Positions 1 through 7,798 of a stretch of 34,990 nt of DNA are shown here, piece after piece. The DNA comes from an uncultured Pseudomonadota bacterium (GTDB taxonomy: Bacteria > Pseudomonadota > Gammaproteobacteria > Xanthomonadales > Wenzhouxiangellaceae), in NCBI GenBank assembly GCA_937138395.1, contig CAKZPB010000014.1:1-34990 (forward strand), in the 5' to 3' direction. Both the position numbers and the translations under genes were made by a program. The notes below the pieces were generated by a model. The model was not told the origin of the DNA, made no database searches, and saw only the letters and a list, made by a program, of their open reading frames with translations. Positions within the stretch are counted from its first letter, which is position 1, and every line of letters starts with the position of its first letter.

Positions 1-816
1 GCTTGTGCCGTTTGCAACCCAAATGCCACCGCCGGTCACCGCGAACTGATCTGATGGATCAAATGACTGGGCAAAATTGGCCAGAAAGCGTGAATCTTCA
101 ATCCGGATCTCCATCGGATCCGGTCCGGCGAAAATGGCGCCACCGGCGGCTGAATTCAAATCCGACTCGGCCTGGTTATTCAAAAACGCAGTGCGCGCAA
201 TAATCAGCCGCGATGTGCCTGGCCCACCGGTAACACCATCACTGCTCGACCGAGGTTCGACGGCCGGTGAACGGCCCAGCACAATGGCACCACCCAAACT
301 ACCTGACACACCTGTATTGATGACCCTGCAGAAACGCAGCGTGGAATCATTGATCTCCAGCAGCACCCCTGCGCCAAACAGGCGTATGCAGCCGCCGCCC
401 GTGCTTGCCTGGTCGAAGCCGTTGCGAAGCTCGAGGCCAGACAAGATCAGCTCAAGCCCTTCCCCGCTGGCATCAAGTATCCGGTTCTGGTCATTACCTG
501 TCAGTTCAATTTGACTGCCGCCGCTGATCGATAGGCTATCGGTAATATCCAGCTGCGGACTGATGCCAATAACGCCAGCCACGCTAAATAGAATTTCATC
601 TGTGCCATAAGCGCCGGTGCCCGCGCAGTCGCTGAAATCCGCATCCGTATTGGCCGCTTCAACGGCTTCTCGCAGCGCGCACTGACCGTCAGTGGCTACG
701 ATATCATCCAATGTATTCACGGTGAGCTGCGCAGCCAGACCGTAACCAGCAAAAAAATATGACAGCATCAGCAGACTGAGTCCAATCGCTGCAGTGCGAA
801 TCGAAAAGATGGGCAT
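1..816 (-). CDS. Secreted CSLREA-type beta-helix-like protein, N-terminal part (3' end beyond window)
   Basis: The frame is open from an ATG at 816 to the window edge, giving 272 codons with no stop, so the C-terminus is missing. Residues 1-29 form a signal peptide (hydrophobic stretch around 9-24, then GLAA before QLTVNT). Residues 31-57 match the CSLREA N-terminal domain found on many secreted bacterial proteins: TVNTLDD followed by CALREAVEAANTD. The rest is rich in short Gly/Asn/Ser beta-strand repeats (GGGCIRLFG, GGAIVLG, GGAIFAG, GGGIWVA), as in right-handed parallel beta-helix or polymorphic outer-membrane-like proteins. A GGAGAAG ribosome site lies 4-5 nt before the ATG. The gene starts 72 nt after the kinase stop on the same strand, so it may be the third gene of the sigma-kinase operon. 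The substrate or role is unknown; an adhesin-like or surface function is inference. Confidence 0.8.
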   Translation of the reverse strand, partial: MPIFSIRTAAIGLSLLMLSYFFAGYGLAAQLTVNTLDDIVATDGQCALREAVEAANTDADFSDCAGTGAYGTDEILFSVAGVIGISPQLDITDSLSISGGSQIELTGNDQNRILDASGEGLELILSGLELRNGFDQASTGGGCIRLFGAGVLLEINDSTLRFCRVINTGVSGSLGGAIVLGRSPAVEPRSSSDGVTGGPGTSRLIIARTAFLNNQAESDLNSAAGGAIFAGPDPMEIRIEDSRFLANFAQSFDPSDQFAVTGGGIWVANGTS

Positions 817-828
817 CTCGCTTCTCCA

Positions 829-865
829 ATTTCATTGGCCATACCCAGATCAATGCCAATGAAAT
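829..865 (-). repeat. Perfect 11-bp inverted repeat upstream of the CSLREA gene
   Basis: ATTTCATTGGC (829-839) and GCCAATGAAAT (855-865) are exact inverted copies around a 15-nt loop. In the minus-strand transcript the hairpin ends a few nucleotides before the GGAGAAG ribosome site of the CSLREA gene and begins about 23 nt after the kinase stop. No U-run follows it, so it is not a standard terminator. It could be an operator or an RNA hairpin affecting translation. Confidence 0.7.
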
Positions 866-888
866 CAGAAACCGAACGATTACTGGGT

Positions 889-3411
889 TCAGATGTTGAA
901 GCCTTCGATTAACTGTTGTAACTGCACTGTGCGGTTGTGTGCTGGACCGAGCCGCTGAGTAGATCGCCCAAGAAGCGCTTCAGCCAATGCCCTGCTGGCT
1001 TCAAGCTGACTTGAATCACGCAGATGTGTGGCGAACAAAAAGCCGGCTTTAAGCGTCAAAGGGTCATTCTCGCCAAGTTGCGAAGTTAACTGCTCATAGC
1101 TGGTCTGCAGCAACGCTTCGGCCGCTTCAAACCGGTTCAGCCGACTCAAGCTGCCGCCTTCAAGATACATTGCGACCAGCGTAAACAGATGCTGTTCGCC
1201 AAATAGGTGCGAAAGCTCTGCACGCAGATCGGAAGCCAGCGAACGGGCCGCCTCAACTTCGCCAACGGCCAACAGCGCGTCGGTTCTGTTCAATCGAGTG
1301 ATCAACGTCGTCGGGTGTTCCGGACCAAGCGACTCATTGAGCACGGGCATCAGCCGGTTCGCGAGTGCCAGCGCTTCTGCGGCTTGATCAGCGTCAAGCA
1401 GATAACCGATCTGATTGGTCTTCATCTGCAGCGCCAGGGAATTTAGAATTTGCTCGTCTTCGGTCAGCGCAGACAGCGTTTGTCGGTTCTGTGAAAGTGC
1501 CTGTTCGGGCTTACCCTGACTGGACAGAATGTTGGCCAAGGTATCGCTTGCAGCCAGGCGCATGCGGTTGCGTGGACCCAGCCACTCGGAGACCACACGG
1601 TAATTCTCATGTGCAATCGCAGCGGCCGACTCGAGCTGAGCTGATCGAACCAGCGCTTCGACCAGGCTGACTCGAGCTGCCACGGTATTCGAGTTGCGCT
1701 CACCCCAGTTGGATAAATAGTACTCAAGCGCAGCTTCGAGCTGCGGCTGGGCCTCCAGCGGCTGTCCCAATCGCAGCCTCAACTGGCCGGCTTCGAGCGA
1801 TAGCTGCGCCCATTCACTCGTACGTCCGACCAGACCGGCACTCTGTGCCATGCCGAATGCTTCGGTCAATGCGGTCTGGGCCTGATCAAAGTTCGATTCG
1901 GCAATCAGAATTCGAATCAGCCCCAAGCGACTCAGTAACTGCATGCGCAGCGATTTTGGATCGCGACCGGTGAGTGTATTGAGCGTTTCCTGATGCAAAC
2001 GCCTCGCTTTTTCCTGGTCTCCTTGCAATCGGTGAAGTTCGGCCAGCTTCGCCTGAGCAAAACCCGCGGAAATATTATTGCCATTCGCTTCATGCAACGC
2101 GATCGCACGCGTCAGCAACGGCTCGGCCTGTTCGAACTGGAGTAACTGTTGATAACTATGACCGATTGAGGTCAATACGTCCGCCAGCGCTTCCGGCTGT
2201 GCGGCAAAAGCCTCTTCGGCCCTGCTGGTCGCATCGTCGAGTACGGCAGTTATTGGTAGATCGGGCCCGAGGCGAGTCGGCCTCGGTGTTGCCAGCACGC
2301 TGGCCAGAAATTCATTGACCGCAACGGCCTGTTTCCGCGACTGCTCGGCCGACTTCCAGGCATTGAGCGAAAAACCAAGCGCTGTTGCAAGTATGAGCAT
2401 CACGGCGGCGATACCCGCACGACGGCGGCGGCGTGCAGGTGTGCTGCGGATATGCTCGATCTGCTGAGCCACTGCGCTGAGTTCAGGCCGTTGCTTGGGA
2501 TCAATCGACAGCAGCGACAGAATCAGCTGCTTGAACGCGCTCGGTGTGGACTGGTCAAATGCTGGTTTACGCGTTTCTTGCCAAAGCTGCTGGATATCCT
2601 GAGCCGTGTTGCCGCTCATCGGGTAGCGCCCTTCGAGCAGGTAATACAGTACAACGCCGATGCCGAAGGTATCAACTGCAAACGATAGCGGTGCACCGGC
2701 AAATCGTTCCGGTGCCATTGCCAGAGGTGAACCGGCCTTGTCCGCCACGCTCTGATCGGACCGAATGTGTTCGCTGGCACCGAAATCCATCAGTATCAAA
2801 CGCTCATTCGACTCGAGCATGATATTGGCTGGCTTGATATCGCCATGCACCAAACCAGCCTGGTGGACCGCTCTTACGGCCCCAACCAGTGCATCAGCAA
2901 TATCCAACAGCCGTCCAAACGGCAGTGGTCCCTTCGAACCCAAATCAGCAAGCGTTGCGCCTTCGATTCGATCACACCATAATCCCGGTATTCCGTGATG
3001 AATGTCGGCACCATGAACGGCCAGTACGTTTGGATGCTGCACGCGCGCAAGCCGCCTCGCTTCCCTGATCCATTCTTCGGTTTGTCGGGTAGAACCGATG
3101 CGTGTATTGAGTTTTAGCGCAACCGGTCGCTTGAGTACTGGATCAAACGCGCCATACACCACCGCAAACGCACCAAAGCCGACTAATTCATCGAGTTCCA
3201 GATGGCCCCATTGCTTCAATTCAAGATCGGCAACCGGATCCGTACTGGTCTTTTGCAGGGTCTGATACAAAAGTTCCAGCGTTTTCATGCCCTCCAGCAG
3301 CGCCGGATCGTCATTGATCAATTGTTGCTCTATGTGGGGCCAGTCGACGGACTCACCGTCAGAAATTCGTGCCGCCAGTTCAATCAGTTCGGAGCGTGGT
3401 GAATCTTTCAT
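889..3411 (-). CDS. Transmembrane serine/threonine protein kinase with TPR-like C-terminal region
   Basis: This 840-aa protein has a Hanks-type kinase domain at about 70-325. Visible are a glycine loop (GFGAFAVV, 78-85), the VALK lysine (K100), the alpha-C glutamate in REARR (about 117), the catalytic segment HGDIKPAN (189-196), DFG (209-211) and an APE-like motif (MAPERF, about 232). All catalytic residues are present, but the usual HRD arginine is glycine (HGD), a non-RD kinase. A basic run (PARRRRRAG) precedes one membrane helix at about 332-349. The remaining roughly 480 residues are alpha-helical repeats with tetratricopeptide character. The likely topology is a cytoplasmic kinase with periplasmic repeats. 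Its ATG overlaps the stop of the sigma-factor gene (ATGA), so the two are translationally coupled. Kinase plus ECF-like sigma pairs are a known association in which the kinase may act in place of an anti-sigma factor; which substrate it uses here is not shown. Confidence 0.9.
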   Translation of the reverse strand: MKDSPRSELIELAARISDGESVDWPHIEQQLINDDPALLEGMKTLELLYQTLQKTSTDPVADLELKQWGHLELDELVGFGAFAVVYGAFDPVLKRPVALKLNTRIGSTRQTEEWIREARRLARVQHPNVLAVHGADIHHGIPGLWCDRIEGATLADLGSKGPLPFGRLLDIADALVGAVRAVHQAGLVHGDIKPANIMLESNERLILMDFGASEHIRSDQSVADKAGSPLAMAPERFAGAPLSFAVDTFGIGVVLYYLLEGRYPMSGNTAQDIQQLWQETRKPAFDQSTPSAFKQLILSLLSIDPKQRPELSAVAQQIEHIRSTPARRRRRAGIAAVMLILATALGFSLNAWKSAEQSRKQAVAVNEFLASVLATPRPTRLGPDLPITAVLDDATSRAEEAFAAQPEALADVLTSIGHSYQQLLQFEQAEPLLTRAIALHEANGNNISAGFAQAKLAELHRLQGDQEKARRLHQETLNTLTGRDPKSLRMQLLSRLGLIRILIAESNFDQAQTALTEAFGMAQSAGLVGRTSEWAQLSLEAGQLRLRLGQPLEAQPQLEAALEYYLSNWGERNSNTVAARVSLVEALVRSAQLESAAAIAHENYRVVSEWLGPRNRMRLAASDTLANILSSQGKPEQALSQNRQTLSALTEDEQILNSLALQMKTNQIGYLLDADQAAEALALANRLMPVLNESLGPEHPTTLITRLNRTDALLAVGEVEAARSLASDLRAELSHLFGEQHLFTLVAMYLEGGSLSRLNRFEAAEALLQTSYEQLTSQLGENDPLTLKAGFLFATHLRDSSQLEASRALAEALLGRSTQRLGPAHNRTVQLQQLIEGFNI

Positions 3412-3971
3412 TGCATCTGTTCGGCCAGCTTGACCAGACCGCGCGCGACCAGCATGCGCACCGAATCCGGGCTGCTGGCGGCGAGCTCGCGCGCCATTTC
3501 CGGGTAGGTCATACCAAATTCAATCCGCAAAATCACGGCTTCGCGCTGCTCCTCTGTTAGTTCCAGCAGTGCAGTTTCGTAGCGTTCGATCTGTTGCTGG
3601 CCAATGACACGCTCAACCACGCTGCTTGTCGGATCAGTCAAGTCACGACTGAACGGCGACACCATCGCGTGATTTTTCGAACGCCGGATTTCTTCGCGAA
3701 CCGCATTCATCAAGATAGTGCGAAGGTAACTCAGCAATGCGCCTGGTCGTCGCGATTCGAACCGCTTCAGGTTATTCAATGCGCGCATCAGCGAAACCTG
3801 AACGAGATCATCGGTTTCGGCAAGGGAGCGACCGTAATTCGGCAGGCGCCCATGTGCCCAGCGACGCAGCATGGGCAAACAACGCTCGATCAACCGATCG
3901 CGCGCGTTGACATCGCCACCCTGATAAGCCCTGACCAGCTCGACAGTGGCTTCTGGCAAAGGGTCAGGCAT
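3408..3971 (-). CDS. ECF-family RNA polymerase sigma factor
   Basis: This 187-aa protein has the two-domain layout of extracytoplasmic-function sigma factors. Region 2 is at about 25-95 (AETDDLVQVSLMRALNNL, then LRTILMNAVREEIRRSKN for -10 recognition). Region 4 is at about 135-185 (LTEEQREAVILRIEFGMTYPEMARELA, then SPDSVRMLVARGLVKLAEQM, the helix-turn-helix for -35 binding). Region 3 is absent. The last bases overlap the kinase ATG. No anti-sigma gene is adjacent, which suggests that the co-transcribed kinase controls activity, as in kinase-associated ECF groups. The start is the ATG at 3971; no clear Shine-Dalgarno sequence precedes it. Its promoter looks like a housekeeping sigma-70 promoter, so autoregulation is not evident. 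Target genes are unknown; the downstream CSLREA gene is a candidate. Confidence 0.88.
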   Translation of the reverse strand: MPDPLPEATVELVRAYQGGDVNARDRLIERCLPMLRRWAHGRLPNYGRSLAETDDLVQVSLMRALNNLKRFESRRPGALLSYLRTILMNAVREEIRRSKNHAMVSPFSRDLTDPTSSVVERVIGQQQIERYETALLELTEEQREAVILRIEFGMTYPEMARELAASSPDSVRMLVARGLVKLAEQMQ

Positions 3972-4003
3972 TACATTGGAAAAGAATCATGCATCGCAGC
4001 GTG

Positions 4004-4032
4004 ATTATCAGTTACCTTCCGACCGCAATCAA
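4004..4032 (-). promoter_or_regulatory. Sigma-70-like promoter of the sigma factor-kinase operon
   Basis: On the minus strand a -35 TTGATT (4027-4032) and a -10 GATAAT (4004-4009) are separated by exactly 17 nt. The expected transcription start is near 3997, leaving a leader of about 26 nt before the ATG at 3971. The boxes match consensus at 4/6 and 5/6. Confidence 0.6.
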
Positions 4033-4078
4033 CCGTCGCCGGGCTGCTGGGCTGATTCAGGGCCAGAAACCGACCGAA

Positions 4079-4087
4079 TGCTATACT
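4079..4087 (+). promoter_or_regulatory. Extended -10 promoter of the hemolysin III-like gene
   Basis: TGCTATACT at 4079-4087 is an extended -10 element (TGn plus TATACT). No convincing -35 is seen, as is common for extended -10 promoters. Transcription would start about 7 nt downstream, at or next to the GTG at 4094, predicting a leaderless mRNA. Confidence 0.55.
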
Positions 4088-4093
4088 CGATCA

Positions 4094-4729
4094 GTGACAG
4101 ATTTTCAGACCCATCGCGAAGAAATCGTTAATGCCCTCACACATGGCATCGGCGTGGTACTGAGCATTGGCGGCGGTGCCGTGTTGATTGCGCTGGCGGC
4201 AATCCACGCAGGCGCGCGCGAAGTTGTCAGCGTTTCGATCTTTGTTGGCAGTTTGATCCTGTTATATACCGCTTCGACGCTGTATCACGCCGCCCGGCAC
4301 CCTGAAACCAAACAACGCTTGAAAACGCTCGACCACTGCGCGATCTTCCTGCTGATTGCCGGCACCTATACGCCGTTTACGATTGCTGCCATGCAGGGCC
4401 CCTGGGGCTGGTCACTGTTTGGCGTGATCTGGGGCCTGGCCTTACTCGGGATCGTATTCAAGCTGTTCTTTACCGGCCGCTTCAAGGTGCTGTCTACGGC
4501 GACCTATGTCGGTATGGGCTGGCTGGTTGTGATTGCTTTTGTGCCGCTGGCCCAGGCCGTGACCACCACAGCATTGATCTGGCTAATTGTTGGCGGTGTT
4601 CTCTACACCGCGGGCACGGTTTTCTATCACAACCACCGTATTCCACATTCGCACGGCATCTGGCATTTATTCGTGCTGGCCGGAAGCATCAGCCATTTTG
4701 CCGCCGTAACCGCACAGATTGTCGGTTGA
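4094..4729 (+). CDS. trhA: Hemolysin III / TrhA family membrane protein
   Basis: This member of the PAQR/hemolysin III family has about seven membrane helices across 211 aa. Family motifs are visible: REEIVNALTHGIG near the N-terminus, STLYHAARHP, DHCAIFLLIAGTYTPF and a C-terminal HLFVLAGSISHFAAV. These carry the conserved Ser, Asp and His residues that form the metal site in this superfamily. Bacterial members have been linked to membrane homeostasis; haemolysis is largely a historical label. The frame is open upstream to 3989, but the extra 35 residues are not family-like. I chose the GTG at 4094, which places the conserved REE motif at residue 8 and gives the usual family length. No ribosome site precedes it and an extended -10 box ends 6 nt upstream, so translation from a leaderless message is likely. 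It is divergent from the sigma-factor gene. Confidence 0.88.
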   Translation: MTDFQTHREEIVNALTHGIGVVLSIGGGAVLIALAAIHAGAREVVSVSIFVGSLILLYTASTLYHAARHPETKQRLKTLDHCAIFLLIAGTYTPFTIAAMQGPWGWSLFGVIWGLALLGIVFKLFFTGRFKVLSTATYVGMGWLVVIAFVPLAQAVTTTALIWLIVGGVLYTAGTVFYHNHRIPHSHGIWHLFVLAGSISHFAAVTAQIVG

Positions 4730-4750
4730 TCGCGTTTCGTCTGCGAGCAG

Positions 4751-4783
4751 GCTTCGTCATTCCACGGTCGGCCGGGCCGAAGC
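4751..4783. repeat. GC-rich dyad between convergent genes
   Basis: GCTTCG (4751-4756) pairs with CGAAGC (4778-4783), and the 13-bp palindrome TCGGCCGGGCCGA lies at 4768-4780. It sits between the convergent TrhA-like and lipase-like genes, where a terminator is expected, but neither strand shows a U-run after it. The rest of 4730-4892 holds nothing recognisable. Confidence 0.3.
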
Positions 4784-4892
4784 GCGCGATTTCGATGGCA
4801 GACGCCATCAGCTTCGACTCGGCCCAGGGTGAATTTCAGGTTCTCTGCTGAAGTTCGTGCGGTATGGCGGATGGATGGCTTGATGGTCCCAT

Positions 4893-6377
4893 TCAGGCCC
4901 AGGCACTGATATCGAGCCGGAGTTTTCCTCGAAATCCTTTTTTGCTGGATAGCGGAATCCATACGCCCTGCGCGTCCTGCTCGGCATCAATGCCAAGCTT
5001 CTCCGCCCAGTGTTCATCCATGCGGTTATAGCGAATCCGCCAACCCTGATCGTTTCGGGTCGCTCGTATACAAAGGGTATCGCGGTATAAAAATTCCCCG
5101 GGAATGCGCCGGCGTGTGAACAGATTACCGTCAATTTCATATTCGGTAGCGCTGACCGCAAGGTCGAGACTGAACACCACGGTCTTGCCGCGTGTAATTC
5201 GTGCAGTATCAAGAAAGCAGGAAAACAAATGCGGCCAACGCGGAGCGTCCAGGCCGGCTTTTTCGGGCAGCATCAATTCGTCGTACTGCCTGAGAACGGC
5301 CGAGAAGGTGCCCTTGGTCCGTTCACTGAGGGTATAGCTCATGGCACCGCGTGGCGCTACTGTTGCCTCGAAATAATAACCGGCACGGATGCGATGCCCC
5401 TCATCCATCTTGGCCTGGATCGAAGGCGGCAATGGCAGCTGTTGGGTCTCGATCAGGCCGTCGACTCGTATATCGCCGAACAGAAATCGCGTCAGGTTCT
5501 GATAGCCCTCTTCGGAATTTACGATTCCGAAGTTGCCACCATGAGTGCGATGGACAAACGCACGGGGCGCATTTTCAACCACGGCGTCCTTGATGCGCAC
5601 CAGCCCGTCACTCATCGGCCCGGCCAGCTTGCGCGAAACACCAGCCGCCGCATCATAATCCCGATGATTGGTGCCAATCAGGCAAAAAAAGCGCTTCGGG
5701 TCAAACTGGCCATCCAGACTGCAAACGCGTGTCCCGCGCCCCAGGCTCAAATATTTGGCCATGCGCTTGCGATTGAAGTTATTGATATCCCACAAGCCGA
5801 ACAATCCGGGCACATTCAAGCCGGCGATCTCGATGCCATTGTGCGGCGTTGCATAGGTAAAGACCTTATCCACCTGTTTTGCCTCCGGCGTATCACGGAG
5901 CTGCTCGTTCTGCAGTAATGTTCGACAAATCAAGCCCCCCATCGAGTGCGCCACCAAGTACACGCGGAATCGCTTGAGCGCATCGGCATCCTCAGCGGAG
6001 ATCAGGTTTCGCACCTCGGCAATTCGATCCCGCAGGTCCGCAGCCGCCTGTTCGATCGACGGCACCTGATCGCCGCCAAAATCCGGATCGGCCGCATCAT
6101 AGTACCGATGGATAAAAATGGTCTTTGGGTCGACCCGGCCGATGCGCTGCTGGCCGTCGGCATAGGCATCCTGATAGCCATAGTCCTTGAACAGCCGAAT
6201 CAACGGCGATTCAAAATAGTGTTTGTCGATATCGCCATCCCAGCGCTGCCGCAGCCTGGTTGAGCCGGCATTGAAGCCCATGTAAGGCGTGGCCGTGGTC
6301 GCTTGGATATCGGAGCTCCGCATGGCGTAGCCACGCACGTAGATAATCGGATAGAACGGTGCGTTGATTACTGCCAT
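4893..6377 (-). CDS. Lipase/esterase-like alpha/beta hydrolase
   Basis: This 494-aa alpha/beta hydrolase opens with a strand typical of triacylglycerol-lipase-like enzymes (FYPIIYVRGYAM). The nucleophile elbow AHSMGGL has the catalytic serine at about residue 145, and TYATPHNGIEIAG follows. The Asp and His of the triad cannot be assigned by eye; a histidine in VHRTHGGNF is a candidate. The C-terminal third (from about 330) is beta-rich, unlike a minimal lipase, and not recognised. No signal peptide is seen, so it appears cytoplasmic. The start is ATG 6377, because GGGAG lies 6 nt upstream; a TTG at 6383 is also in frame but abuts that ribosome site directly. It stands alone between a convergent membrane-protein gene and the cbpAM pair. 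The substrate is unknown. Confidence 0.75.
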   Translation of the reverse strand: MAVINAPFYPIIYVRGYAMRSSDIQATTATPYMGFNAGSTRLRQRWDGDIDKHYFESPLIRLFKDYGYQDAYADGQQRIGRVDPKTIFIHRYYDAADPDFGGDQVPSIEQAAADLRDRIAEVRNLISAEDADALKRFRVYLVAHSMGGLICRTLLQNEQLRDTPEAKQVDKVFTYATPHNGIEIAGLNVPGLFGLWDINNFNRKRMAKYLSLGRGTRVCSLDGQFDPKRFFCLIGTNHRDYDAAAGVSRKLAGPMSDGLVRIKDAVVENAPRAFVHRTHGGNFGIVNSEEGYQNLTRFLFGDIRVDGLIETQQLPLPPSIQAKMDEGHRIRAGYYFEATVAPRGAMSYTLSERTKGTFSAVLRQYDELMLPEKAGLDAPRWPHLFSCFLDTARITRGKTVVFSLDLAVSATEYEIDGNLFTRRRIPGEFLYRDTLCIRATRNDQGWRIRYNRMDEHWAEKLGIDAEQDAQGVWIPLSSKKGFRGKLRLDISAWA

Positions 6378-6460
6378 CGCCAACTCCCAGTCATTCCTGA
6401 TGCCCTAAGGGCCCGGTATCCAATGCTGCTCCGGTCTATCCAGCAGGATTCCAATCACTA

Positions 6461-6790
6461 TCAAAAAAGTTGATTTTCCATGCGTTGGACCTGTCGTCGC
6501 AGCCGACTGATTTCATCGAGCAGGTCAAGCACCAGCGGCAAGCTGCTGGTATTGACCTCAAGATCATGCTGAAGACGCCGCGCCTGACGGATGCGCTGCA
6601 GTTGCGCTTGACTGAACTGCCATTCGCTGATGCGATCGCCGCGCGGGCTGACAATGCCTTCGGCAACCCATTGGCAGACGACTTCGGTCTGCAGATTGAC
6701 AATCGAGCAGACCTCGTAAATGCTGACCGCCTCATCCTGATCAAGCACGACAGCCTGCTCGGAACCTCGATGTTGTCTTTCATCACTCAT
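6461..6790 (-). CDS. cbpM: Chaperone modulatory protein CbpM
   Basis: This small 109-aa protein has a MerR-like helix-turn-helix fold (SIYEVCSIVNLQTEVVCQWV, then AEGIVSPRGD, then WQFSQAQLQRIRQARRL) and a C-terminal coiled segment (LLDEISRLRRQVQRMENQL). CbpM proteins bind the J-domain of CbpA and block its co-chaperone and DNA-binding activities. The ATG at 6790 overlaps the cbpA stop (ATGA), the usual cbpA-cbpM arrangement, so stoichiometric coupled translation is expected. Length and context both fit the family. Confidence 0.9.
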   Translation of the reverse strand: MSDERQHRGSEQAVVLDQDEAVSIYEVCSIVNLQTEVVCQWVAEGIVSPRGDRISEWQFSQAQLQRIRQARRLQHDLEVNTSSLPLVLDLLDEISRLRRQVQRMENQLF

Positions 6791-7734
6791 GCGGATGACT
6801 CCAGATGGCGGCGCGGGTTGAAATCAAAACCATCGCGCTCGGCTTCAAACAGTGTGCGCTGCTGCTCATTTTGCACCTCCGGTACAACGATTTTCAACAC
6901 GACGAATTGATCGCCGGCCGGCTTGCCCGGCAAGCCCTTGCCTTTGAGGCGCAATCGTTGACCGCTGGCAGCCCCAGCGTTGATATTCATGCTTACCCGT
7001 CCGGACAGCGTCGGCACGGCAACCTTGGCACCGAGCGCCGCTTCCCAGGGAGCAATCGGCAGTGTCAGGTGGATATCGCGGCCGTCGGCTTCAAACCAGC
7101 GATGCGGTGCATGCTTGATTTCAAGATATAGATCACCGGCCTGCTGGCCAGGGCCACCCTTCCCGGCCAGGCGGATTTGCTTGCCTGCAGTCATGCCGGG
7201 CGGAATTTTCACGTCCAGGCTTTTCATTACCGGCTGAACTGAACCATCGGCCGTGACTGTCTGCTGCTGAAGACTGATTCTACGCGTGCCGCCGGCGTAG
7301 GCCGTTTCGAGATCAATCTCAACGGTGGCATGCAAATCCTGACCGCGCTGAGGCGCACGCTGCTGTCTTCTGGCCTGGCCGAACAGCGATTCGAAAAAAT
7401 CGCTGAAACCACCAGCAGACTGACCATAATCAGCGCCCGAAAAGCCGCCGTTAAATCCACCCGAACCGGACGGCTCGCCCCAGTCTGGCGGTGGTCGAAA
7501 CGATTCGCCGCCCTGGTAGCCGCCGGCACGCAGCTGATCGTACTGCTCGCGTTTTTCAGGGTCGCGCAGCACTTCATAAGCCTCGCCGACCTCCTTGAAG
7601 CGTTCCTCGGCATCCGCTTCATCACTCACATCCGGATGATACTTGCGTGCCAACTTGCGATAGGCGCGTTTGATTTCATCAGCTGAAGCCGATGATTCAA
7701 CACCCATTACCTTGTAGTAGTCCTTAAATTCCAT
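6787..7734 (-). CDS. cbpA: DnaJ-family co-chaperone CbpA (curved DNA-binding protein)
   Basis: This 315-aa class B J-protein has a J-domain at about 1-70 with the HPD tripeptide at 33-35 (ARKYHPDVSD), which stimulates DnaK ATPase. A Gly/Phe/Ser-rich linker (about 74-120: GGYQGG, GSGGFNGGFSG, GGFSDFFESLFG) follows. Two DnaJ-type substrate-binding beta domains fill about 126-300 (DLETAYAGGTRRISL; PGQQAGDLYLEIKH; LKGKGLPGKPAGDQ). There is no cysteine-rich zinc domain, which separates it from DnaJ proper. It overlaps cbpM by 4 nt downstream. The upstream 64-nt spacer contains CGACC-ATAC-GGTCG (7772-7785), a short hairpin that may belong to the end of the rarA transcript's neighbourhood. In the family the protein also binds curved DNA in stationary phase. 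Confidence 0.93.
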   Translation of the reverse strand: MEFKDYYKVMGVESSASADEIKRAYRKLARKYHPDVSDEADAEERFKEVGEAYEVLRDPEKREQYDQLRAGGYQGGESFRPPPDWGEPSGSGGFNGGFSGADYGQSAGGFSDFFESLFGQARRQQRAPQRGQDLHATVEIDLETAYAGGTRRISLQQQTVTADGSVQPVMKSLDVKIPPGMTAGKQIRLAGKGGPGQQAGDLYLEIKHAPHRWFEADGRDIHLTLPIAPWEAALGAKVAVPTLSGRVSMNINAGAASGQRLRLKGKGLPGKPAGDQFVVLKIVVPEVQNEQQRTLFEAERDGFDFNPRRHLESSA

Positions 7735-7798
7735 GGATTCGGTTCACTCATATCGACAAGAGCACTCGTTACGACCATACGGTCGATCGGAGCAAAAT

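Noticed and set aside
4768-4780. GC palindrome as a REP element or terminator
   Set aside because: Only one copy was noticed in the window and no U-run follows, so I list it only as a dyad.
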